A DNA stretch of 64,000 nt, taken from Parapontixanthobacter sp963736595 (GTDB taxonomy: Bacteria; Pseudomonadota; Alphaproteobacteria; Sphingomonadales; Sphingomonadaceae). Location: NCBI GenBank assembly GCA_963736595.1, contig CAVTPG010000011.1, forward strand, positions 310,001-374,000. The letters run 5' to 3'. Under the pieces are notes generated by a model. It made no database searches. It was not told the origin of the DNA and saw nothing but the letters and a program-made list of their open reading frames with translations. The translations under genes were made by a program, and so were the position numbers. This document shows positions 44,936-52,665 of this stretch, piece by piece (position 1 is the first letter of the stretch; every line of letters starts with the position of its first letter).

Positions 44936-45955
44936 ATGACAAATGCCGCACAAATTGCCGCCGATCCTTTGTGGCTGCCGCACAAGGCCGATTACGTACA
45001 GTCGCGATTGCAGTTTCTTCGCGTGCCGCCAGAGCAATTTGCAAGTCAGGGCTTTTTGGCAGATTATATTCCGCAAGCTAAGGCGGACAGCGTATGGCTG
45101 CCATTTGCCGAAGTGCAAGCCATGCGGCCACGCACCGGACCGCTGCATTTCATTTTCCACACCGCCTTCTGCCGCTCTACCTTGCTGGCGCGTGCGTTAA
45201 ACAAAGCGGATTGCGTAATCGGAATGAGCGAGCCGGGTATCATGGCCAGTTTGGCGTCGGGTGGCGAGGCGGCCATCCCGTTTATCAAACCTGTGCTGGA
45301 TTTGCTGTCGCGCCCACATGGCGCCTCCAAAGCAGTATTCGTAAAGCCGACCAATCACTCCAATATGCTGATGCCAGCGCTGCTCAATGCGCGGCCCGAT
45401 GCCAAGGCCGTATTGATGAGCAACACGCTGCCGGCCTTCCTCGCTTCGGTCAATCGCAAGGGCATGATGGGCCGCCGCTGGGGACGTCAGCTCTATCTGG
45501 AGCTGCAAACTTATGGCGGAATGGATTTCGGAATGGATGCGCGTGAGCAATTTGCGATGAGCGATTTGCAGGCAACGGGGCTGGCCTGGTTTCTCAACCG
45601 CCGCTGGTTGGCGCTGCATCTGGGCGGACAAGTGCGAGGTGTTGCACTGGACCGGCTGCGAACGCTGGATGGCGATGCGTTAAACGAGGCGCGAGGCAAA
45701 ACCTTTGCGGCGCTGGGTCAATGGACCGGGGTAGACGCGTTGGCCGGTCAAGCCGATGCCGTGGCCAAGAGCGACATATTTACCTCGCACGCAAAGCTGG
45801 GTGGGGATTATGCGGCGAGGGAAGCCAGCGATGCCAGCCGCTCGACCAGCGCCATCGTTCAGGAAGAAATCGCGCAAGTCGAAGAATGGCTTGGTATAAT
45901 TGCAAAGCAAGCGGGTATAGGCATGACCTTCGATCGCAAGGGCGCATTGTTTTAG
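44936..45955 (+). CDS. Sulfotransferase-like P-loop protein, copy A
   Basis: The protein is 339 residues, cytoplasmic by sequence. The segment FIFHTAFCRSTLLARAL resembles the 5'-phosphosulfate-binding loop of sulfotransferases (RSxxT/S-type P-loop). VIGMSEPGIM and AVFVKPTNHSNMLMPALLNA match the order of later family motifs. ATG 44936 (MTNAAQIAADPLWLPHKADY) has AGG upstream and corresponds to the start in copy B; the frame runs further upstream but not in parallel in both copies. About 8 percent of residues differ from copy B, far more than in UvrA or the lysozyme. The substrate is unknown and the family call is by motif resemblance only. Confidence 0.6.
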   Translation: MTNAAQIAADPLWLPHKADYVQSRLQFLRVPPEQFASQGFLADYIPQAKADSVWLPFAEVQAMRPRTGPLHFIFHTAFCRSTLLARALNKADCVIGMSEPGIMASLASGGEAAIPFIKPVLDLLSRPHGASKAVFVKPTNHSNMLMPALLNARPDAKAVLMSNTLPAFLASVNRKGMMGRRWGRQLYLELQTYGGMDFGMDAREQFAMSDLQATGLAWFLNRRWLALHLGGQVRGVALDRLRTLDGDALNEARGKTFAALGQWTGVDALAGQADAVAKSDIFTSHAKLGGDYAAREASDASRSTSAIVQEEIAQVEEWLGIIAKQAGIGMTFDRKGALF

Positions 45956-46092
45956 GCGCCTTAGTCCAGATAAGCTGCGTTCTAAACATTGTTTGGTCGG
46001 GAATGGGCCCCCCGCTGCTTCACATTCTCAAGGCAGCGCCCACATAAGGCTCGCGGCATCGGGCATTAACCGTGCTGTCCCTTGACACTTGC

Positions 46093-46107
46093 GAACATTA
46101 CAGGAAC
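46093..46107 (+). promoter_or_regulatory. LexA (SOS) box of truncated uvrA, copy A
   Basis: GAAC-ATTACAG-GAAC, the alphaproteobacterial LexA operator (GTTC-N7-GTTC read on the other strand). It lies between a -35 like TTGACA (46082-46087) and the uvrA ATG at 46118, so LexA would block the promoter. Confidence 0.8.
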
Positions 46108-46117
46108 ACAGCGACCC

Positions 46118-48643
46118 ATGGCATTAACCAAAATCTCTGTCCGTGGTGCGCGCGAGCATAATCTTAAGGGCTTCGACATTGACTTGCCGCGCGACGCGCT
46201 GATTGTAATTACCGGCCTTTCGGGATCGGGCAAATCTTCGCTGGCCTTCGATACGATCTATGCCGAGGGACAGCGGCGCTATGTCGAGAGCTTGAGCGCT
46301 TATGCGCGGCAGTTTCTGGAGATGATGCAAAAGCCCGATGTCGAGCATATTGACGGGCTATCCCCAGCAATATCCATCGAGCAAAAAACGACCTCGCGCA
46401 ATCCACGCTCGACCGTGGCGACCGTTACCGAAATTTACGATTACATGCGGCTATTGTGGGCGCGGGTGGGCGTGCCGTATTCGCCGGAAACCGGATTGCC
46501 GATTGAGGCACAAACCGTATCGACCATGGTCGATCGGGTAATGACTTTGCCAGACGCGACGAAGCTGTATCTGCTCGCGCCAGTCGTGCGCGCTCGTAAA
46601 GGCGAATATCGCCGCGAATTGGCCGAATGGCAGAAAGCGGGCTTTACGCGGGTGCGCATCGATGGCGAACTTTACCCGATCGAGGAAGCGCCCGCGCTCG
46701 ACAAGAAATACAAACACGACATTGAAGTCGTGGTGGACCGGCTGGGCGTCAAAGAAGGTCTGGAAAGCCGCCTGGCCGACAGTTTCGAACAAGCCTTAAA
46801 ACTGGCAGGTGGGCTGGCTTACGTCGATTTGGTCGATGCCGTCGTGCCGGGCCGCGAGAACAATGCGGGTGATGCCGCCGCGCCGGAGCAAAAGCTAAAA
46901 GGCGCTGGCTTGCCTGACAACCGGATCGTCTTTTCAGAACGCTTCGCTTGCCCTGTTTCTGGCTTCACAATCGAGGAAATCGAACCGCGCCTGTTTTCCT
47001 TTAATGCGCCACAGGGGGCTTGCTCGACCTGCGACGGATTAGGTGAAAAGCAGCTATTCGACCCCCAATTGGTTGTACCGAATGAAGAGCTTTCTTTGAA
47101 AAAAGGCGCAGTGATGCCTTGGGCCAAATCGAACCCGCCATCGCCTTATTATATGCAGGTGCTATCCAGCCTGGCCAAAGCATATGATTTCGATCTGACG
47201 ACGCCGTGGAATGAATTGGGCGAGGACAATCAGCAAGTCATATTGAACGGGACGAAGGGCAGGGCGGTGCCGCTTACCTTCAAAGACGGGCGCAAACAAT
47301 ACACGGTGAAGAAGGCATTCGAAGGCGTCATTGGCAACCTTAATCGCCGGTTGCGGCAAACCGAAAGCGCTTGGATGCGCGAAGAGCTGGCCAAATTTCA
47401 GACTGCCCAACCTTGCGAAAACTGCGGCGGCGCGCGCCTCAATGACAAAGCACGAGCGGTGAAGATCGCCAGCGCCAACGGGCCGACCGATATCAGCGCG
47501 CCGACGCGGATGAGCGTATCCGATGCGAAGGCCTGGTTCCTCGCCGTGGAAGACAGCCTGACCGATCAGCAAAAGCAGATTGCCAAAGCGATCCTGAAAG
47601 AGATCAATGAACGGCTGGGCTTCCTCGACAATGTCGGCCTCGACTATTTAAACCTCGACCGGACCAGCGGCACCCTCTCAGGCGGCGAGAGCCAGCGCAT
47701 CCGCCTTGCCAGCCAGATCGGCAGCGGGCTGTCGGGCGTGCTTTACGTCCTCGACGAACCCAGCATCGGCCTGCACCAGCGGGACAATGACCGCTTGCTG
47801 GAAACCCTGAAACGCCTGCGTGACCTTGGCAATACGGTGATTGTGGTGGAGCATGACGAGGACGCCATCAGGCAGGCCGATCACATCGTCGACCTTGGCC
47901 CCGGCGCAGGGGTGCGTGGCGGCGAAGTCGTAGCGCAAGGTACGCTGAAACAGATCCTGCGCAGCCGCAAATCCCTGACCGCAGACTACCTTACCGGACG
48001 CCGCGAAATTGCAATCCCGCCCAAACGCCGCAAAGGCAATGGCTACAAGCTCACCGTTCACGGCGCACGAGCCAACAACCTCGCCAATGTCACCGCCTCC
48101 ATTCCGCTTGGCACATTCACCTGCGTCACCGGGGTCAGCGGCAGCGGCAAATCCTCCTTCACCATCGACACGCTGTATGCGTCCGCCGCCCGCACCCTCA
48201 ATGGCGCGCGCATCATCGCGGGCGCACACGACAAGGTTACCGGCCTTGAATATTGCGACAAGGTTATCGAGATCGACCAGTCGCCTATCGGCCGCACCCC
48301 GCGCTCCAACCCGGCCACCTATACCGGCGCCTTCACCAACATCCGCGACTGGTTTGCCGGCCTGGCCGAACAAAGATGCTTTCTGCGCACGCAGCTGTGC
48401 GATCTCGGCAATCAGCAGGCGCGTGTCATTTTCGCCGCCCTGATCGGCGCGATTATACGACAGCTTAAAGAGCTTCTCGCGCGTGTCGCGATTTTCCAGA
48501 TTGGGCAAAACCGGCTGTTGCGTCGTGTTCTGCAAAGCAATCGCGAATTTGCCCGCCATACCTTTTTCGTCTGCCAGTTTCGCCGCTGCGGTAATTTCAT
48601 CAGCCGACAATCCGGCCAGTTCGTCCGCACTATCGACAATTAG
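46118..48643 (+). pseudogene. uvrA: Truncated uvrA, copy A, fused to antisense M3 sequence
   Basis: Excinuclease ABC subunit A cut at codon 749 by the duplication junction (48364). The retained part has the first Walker A (GLSGSGKSSLAFDT), the first zinc-finger cysteines, ABC signature SGGESQRIRLASQIGSGLSG with Walker B VLDEPSIGLHQRDNDR, and the second Walker A GVSGSGKSSFTIDT. The second zinc finger, second signature and second Walker B are lost. The frame then runs 92 more codons through M3 peptidase sequence read backwards (AEQRCFLRTQLCDLGNQQAR and on). Its SOS promoter is intact, so a truncated protein of 841 residues could be made. Only about five residues differ from copy B over the shared part. 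Confidence 0.92.
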
Positions 48644-49310
48644 AGCGTTTTCGACTGTTGCTTCGCGCACCCGCTGTGAAAAATCAGTGGTGACTTCAGA
48701 CAGGCGCGTATTGATTGCCTTAACCTGCATCCTTTTCCGCTTCGGTCAACAAAGCACCGGATTGGACAAAGCCGTTATAGGTTTCTTCCAGCAACTTGGC
48801 GTCCTCTACCGTCATTGTCATAGCGGCACGCTGATCATAGACTGCTTTGACCCGTGCGAACAAAGCCGGATCAAGATTGAAACTATCGTAATGTGCCGAG
48901 AGCTTCGGACCGATTTCGGCCTGAACCTCGTCCAGCGTATCATTGGTGTTTGCTCCGGTCAGCGCATAGAAGATTGCGCCGACCCGATTCAGCATCTTGC
49001 CGGAGGTTTCCAGCGCAACGATCGTATTGTCGAACGTCGCCGCTGTGGGATTTGCGATTATCGCATCGATTTCGGCCATGTGGATCATCATCGCCTGCTC
49101 AAAGGCGGGCAAGTAATCTGCATCGCTGACTTGCGTAAAGTCTGGCGCAAGAAATGGAAGGTCGCTGTCCTTGGCGAAATATCCGGTTGCCTGCGGGATG
49201 GCGGCTGTGGCGACTGCGCCATTGGCGGTGGCCATCTCAGGATTTTCCATCGTGGCGCATCCGGCCAGCAAAGCTCCAGTGGCGCTGGCGGTCAGCAGTT
49301 TCTTCATCAT
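48366..49310 (-). pseudogene. M3 peptidase 5' fragment, copy B
   Basis: N-terminal third of the M3 peptidase (about 315 codons), starting MMKKLLTASATGALLAGC with a lipobox and cut at the duplication junction before the zinc site, so it cannot be active. It also carries its own frame break: at about 48727 it reads GATGCAGGTTAAG where copy A reads GATCAGGTCAAG, an extra G that stops the frame after LLTEAEKDAG. The N-terminal region here keeps the reading frame that copy A has lost (APDFTQVSDADYLP). Confidence 0.9.
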
Positions 49311-49416
49311 GCGACATATTCTCCGAGTGTTTGGCGCGCTTTCTGCGCGTTAATGTTGGAAAGGGAAATGGTATTATTTGCAACCATGTGCCTTGTGCAT
49401 AGTAATCTCGTTTGGC

Positions 49417-50050
49417 TTACGGGCGTGATTGTGCGGCCTCGCGCATGGCCTGACGGTTAATGGTCACTATCTTGGGGTAGCCACCGCGCTGTCTTGAGGC
49501 GAGCCAGACTGTGCCAACTTCGAAAAACACCCCTTGGCCCGGCACAATTTGCATATTCGATAAGTCCAGTTCGGATAACAAAGTTAGCATTTGCGCGTCC
49601 AGCATTACATCGCGGTTGCTTGTCCGGCTTGCATCGTCGGCAAGGGTAAGCCGCTTCCCCGCATCGTCAATATACAACACCCGGCTATCGAATTGCAGCA
49701 ACACGCCGTCAGCGTCACCGCCATCTGCGGCATCGCGAATATCTGTGATCGCAGCGGCAAAGCGCCCGGCAGTTGTACCTGTGGCGCATGAAATGGACTG
49801 GCCTTGCACAAAATCATGATCTCGGTCGAAAACTTCGTCTCGCACTGGCTGCGATGACCAAATATCGTCGAGACAATCTTTTTGTGCGGTGTACTGACGA
49901 AGCTTTGTTATCCGCATCACCCTTAGAATTAGCCGAAAGTGTCGATGTCACGCTCGTACCGGGTTCGATCCCGAAACTGTCGCCCTGTGGCGCTTTCTCG
50001 CAAGCAGATAGCGTCAGCACCGCACCAAGCAGCGCGTGTACCAGCACCAA
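49417..50050 (-). CDS. Predicted lipoprotein, copy B (frame break at A5)
   Basis: The N-terminal frame (50050-49814) has a full lipoprotein signal, LVHALLGAVLTLSACEKAPQ, starting at TTG 50050 or GTG 50047 just after the lysozyme stop. The C-terminal frame (49920-49417) matches copy A almost exactly (KDCLDDIWSSQPVRDEVFDR to REAAQSRP). As in copy A the two parts are one base out of register at the A5 run in CGCACAAAAAGATTG. Because both diverged copies share the break, it is either older than the duplication, a systematic homopolymer miscall, or a genuine site of frameshifting. Function unknown. Confidence 0.6.
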
Positions 50051-50055
50051 AGCGC

Positions 50056-50778
50056 TTAGCTGGCTTGTCCAGATTGCACCTCTCTCGGATCGTCATACGC
50101 GGCTTCCATGAAAATATTGGCGCGACGTTCGCTTCGAAAAACAAGTCCGTTGGCTTTGGCGCCGCCAGCATTGTGGTAATGCAATTCATCGGCAATTGCT
50201 TCATAATCAGCAGACGCAATGGCTTTGTTCAATTGCGGAGATTTCCGCTCGGACACATTGCCTTCGCCGACGTTATAAATCAGGTCGACCAGCGCATCAA
50301 ATTCGTGTTGCAATACCGGTAAGTCGCCTAACAATCGCACGGCAGCACGCTCGGCAATTTCCAAATCCTGCTCCAGGAACGATAATATCTTATCGTAGCT
50401 GACCCGATCGCCAACGCGAAGATTGTCTTTCGCGGTCACCAAGTGACCAACACCAACGGTAGGGTAACCTGCAACATCACGATAGACGACTTCGCGCACG
50501 CCTTCCTCTTGGATCATCGCTTCTTTCAAATCGTCGCTGGCGGACAACTTGATAGCGGAAACCCGGTGTTCTGATGGATCGACCATCATTCCGTCCTGCA
50601 TCATAACTATCTGATGCGCCTCTGCGGCGGGTGGCGGCATGATATCGATCGCGGCGGTATTCAACGCCATGGCACCAGCCGACAGAGCCAATGCAATCTT
50701 CCGCTTTTTGCGACGCGATAAGGACACGTTACTGCGGTTTTTACGGCGCAACTTTTGATCGCGTAATTTGCGGATCAA
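50056..50778 (-). CDS. GH24 lysozyme (T4-type muramidase), copy B
   Basis: The product is 240 residues, nearly identical to copy A, with the same Glu-x8-Asp-x5-Thr active site (EGVREVVYRDVAGYPTVGVG) and N-terminal membrane or signal segment. Nucleotide differences from copy A are almost all synonymous (about eight in the 280 bases I compared), which points to selection on the protein in both lineages. The neighbouring lipoprotein starts 6 bp downstream. Confidence 0.9.
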   Translation of the reverse strand: MIRKLRDQKLRRKNRSNVSLSRRKKRKIALALSAGAMALNTAAIDIMPPPAAEAHQIVMMQDGMMVDPSEHRVSAIKLSASDDLKEAMIQEEGVREVVYRDVAGYPTVGVGHLVTAKDNLRVGDRVSYDKILSFLEQDLEIAERAAVRLLGDLPVLQHEFDALVDLIYNVGEGNVSERKSPQLNKAIASADYEAIADELHYHNAGGAKANGLVFRSERRANIFMEAAYDDPREVQSGQAS

Positions 50779-50904
50779 AGCTCTTACACGGTCGCGACGG
50801 CGTGAAAAAGCGGGCGTTTCAATGGCCCGCTTTGCGCGATAGGTTTGCTTTAATTTTGTATCTGAGGGTACGATTACGCGTTCTCCGTCACATATGTGAA
50901 TTCA

Positions 50905-51027
50905 TCATCGAAAAGGTTTGCAGCATTGCCTGCTGACTGTCCTAGTTTTCCTATCAACGATGCCTTTGCCGTCATTGTTCCGCAATTTTGCTGGTTTGCG
51001 ATACGGCGTAATATAGCCATAAGTCAT
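50905..51027 (-). pseudogene. Small peptide gene, copy B, frameshifted
   Basis: Same start as copy A (MTYGYITPYRKPAKLRNNDG, ATG 51027, nearly the same ribosome site). An extra base in GACTGTCCTAG (copy A: GACTGCCTAG) shifts the frame after DRKTR and ends the product at 40 residues. The lost C-terminal codons for DDEFTYVTENA are still readable to about 50877. Confidence 0.5.
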
Positions 51028-51277
51028 AGTTGTTTCTCCGGTTGGTAGCGCATTAAGTCGACTCGACCCAGTATTGGGGAGCGGCAGCGCGCCGTGAGTG
51101 TGCTTTACTGTAATAACGGATCGGGGAGGGCATCGGTCCACGCTTCGTCCAACCTCAAGCACAGCTGGCGGTGTGGAAGCACATTTAGTCGCTAAAAGCG
51201 GTGTTTAATCGGTAAAGTCTGACAGTTGCGATTTTAACCAAAAATCCGCGTAAACTTGAGCTTTTATTGCAGGCGCA

Positions 51278-51371
51278 ATAAAAAACCCGACCGGAATATC
51301 GGCAGTCCGCATGGGAATACCGTATCCAGCCGGGCAAAGTCTTCGGGTCGCATGGAACCTCTCGGCTCCGT
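51278..51371 (-). ncRNA. Candidate CRP-activated small RNA, copy B
   Basis: Identical over 94 bases to 44734-44827. The minus-strand start is inferred at 51371, six bases after a -10 like TATAGC (51383-51378). Upstream, the perfect CRP site is centred 41.5 bases before it. The 3' end is T6 after GGTCGGG. Outside these limits the two copies diverge at once: on the 3' side the loop after the U-run differs, and on the 5' side the promoter spacer differs while the operator and -10 positions are kept. The rest of the 51028-51481 gap shows no other feature. Confidence 0.5.
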
Positions 51372-51404
51372 ATTGCTGCTATAGCTCTGCGTGAAGCAGG
51401 CCGC

Positions 51405-51420
51405 TGTGACGTCCATCACA
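51405..51420. promoter_or_regulatory. CRP/FNR-family operator, copy B
   Basis: TGTGA-CGTCCA-TCACA, a perfect match to the CRP consensus. It is centred at -41.5 from the inferred minus-strand RNA start and lies 61 bp before the ATG of the divergent sulfotransferase-like gene. Confidence 0.7.
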
Positions 51421-51481
51421 CTTGCCAAAAAACCCGTTGTTTTACCTTGCCAGCCAATTACGGTCCGTTAGTCAGGCCAAC

Positions 51482-52501
51482 ATGACCGATGCCGCACAAA
51501 TTGCCGCCGATCCTTTGTGGCTGCCGCACAAGGCCGACTTTGCGCAGTCGCGCTTGCAGTTTCTTCGCGTGCCGCCAGAGCAATTTGCAAGTCAGGGCTT
51601 TCTGGCAGATCACGCCCCGCAAACCGAAGCAGACAGCGCTTGGTTGTCATTTGCCGAAGTGCAAGCCATGCGGCCGCGCACTGGACCGCTGCATTTCATT
51701 TTCCACACCGCCTTCTGCCGCTCCACATTGTTGGCGCGCGCAGTCAATAAAGCGGATGGCGTAATCGGAATGAGCGAGCCGGGTATCCTGGCCAGTTTGG
51801 CGTCGGGTGGCGAGGCGGCCATTCCCCTTTTCAAACCTGTGCTGAATTTGCTGTCGCGCCCACATGGCGCCTCCAGTGCGGTGTTCGTCAAACCGACCAA
51901 TCATTCCAATATGCTGATGCCAGCGCTGCTCAATGCGCGGCCCGATGCCAAGGCTGTGTTGATGAGCAACACGCTGCCGGCCTTCCTCAATTCGGTTAAT
52001 CGCAAGGGCATGATGGGCCGCCGCTGGGGACGCCAGCTTTATCTGGAGCTGCAAACTTATGCCGGGATGGACTTCGGAATGGATGCGCGTGAGCAATTTG
52101 CGATGAGCGATTTGCAGGCAACGGGGCTGGCCTGGTTTCTCAATCGTCGGTGGTTCGCGCTGCATCTGGGCGGGCAAGTGCGAGGTGTTGCACCGGACCG
52201 GCTGCGGACGTTGGATAGCGATGCGTTCAATGAAGCGCGCGCGCAAACGTTCGCCGCGCTGGGCAATTGGACCGGGGTCGACGCCTTGGCCGGCCAAGCC
52301 GACGCCATGGCCAAGAGCGACATCTTTACCTCGCACGCAAAACTGGGTGGGGATTACGCGGCGAGGGAAGCCAGTGACGCCAGCCGCTCGATCAGCGCCA
52401 TTGTGCAGGAAGAAATCGCGCAAGTCGAAGAATGGGTCGGCATGATCGCGAAGCAAGCGGGTATAACCATGACCTTCGATGGCAAAGGCGCACTGTTTTA
52501 A
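51482..52501 (+). CDS. Sulfotransferase-like P-loop protein, copy B
   Basis: The product is 339 residues and the counterpart of the gene at 44936, with the same loop FIFHTAFCRSTLLARAV and following motifs. Differences from copy A are spread along the protein (for example DYIPQAK versus DHAPQTE near the N-terminus, IGMTFDRKG versus ITMTFDGKG at the end). Both copies are full length. The gene is divergent from the small RNA and shares the CRP-type operator region. Substrate unknown. Confidence 0.6.
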   Translation: MTDAAQIAADPLWLPHKADFAQSRLQFLRVPPEQFASQGFLADHAPQTEADSAWLSFAEVQAMRPRTGPLHFIFHTAFCRSTLLARAVNKADGVIGMSEPGILASLASGGEAAIPLFKPVLNLLSRPHGASSAVFVKPTNHSNMLMPALLNARPDAKAVLMSNTLPAFLNSVNRKGMMGRRWGRQLYLELQTYAGMDFGMDAREQFAMSDLQATGLAWFLNRRWFALHLGGQVRGVAPDRLRTLDSDAFNEARAQTFAALGNWTGVDALAGQADAMAKSDIFTSHAKLGGDYAAREASDASRSISAIVQEEIAQVEEWVGMIAKQAGITMTFDGKGALF

Positions 52502-52640
52502 ACGCCTTACTCCAGATAAGCCGCGTTCTAAACATTGTTTGGTCGGCGGATTTGGGCCCGCGCAGCTTCAAATTTTTGAGGCAACGCCCACATAAGGCTC
52601 GCGGCATCGGGCATTAACCGTGCTGTCCCTTGACACTTGC

Positions 52641-52655
52641 GAACATTACAGGAAC
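52641..52655 (+). promoter_or_regulatory. LexA (SOS) box of uvrA, copy B
   Basis: GAAC-ATTACAG-GAAC, identical to the box of copy A, just downstream of TTGACA (52630-52635) and 10 bases before the uvrA ATG at 52666. No clear Shine-Dalgarno sits at normal spacing (AGGAA is 12-13 bases away), so the transcript may be nearly leaderless. Confidence 0.8.
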
Positions 52656-52665
52656 ACAGCGACCC

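Larger units (their letters stand above)
41811..48364. repeat. Tandem duplication, unit A (about 6.55 kb)
   Basis: This unit repeats directly as unit B at 48365-54912. It contains the 5' part of the M3 peptidase gene, lipoprotein, lysozyme and peptide genes (minus strand), the candidate sRNA, the sulfotransferase-like gene and the first 749 codons of uvrA. Offsets are 6555 bp at the left end and 6548 bp at the right end because of small indels. Hand comparison gives about 3 percent difference in the lysozyme genes and about 7 percent in part of the sulfotransferase-like genes. The last 170 bp or so of the uvrA part look identical. Confidence 0.95.
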
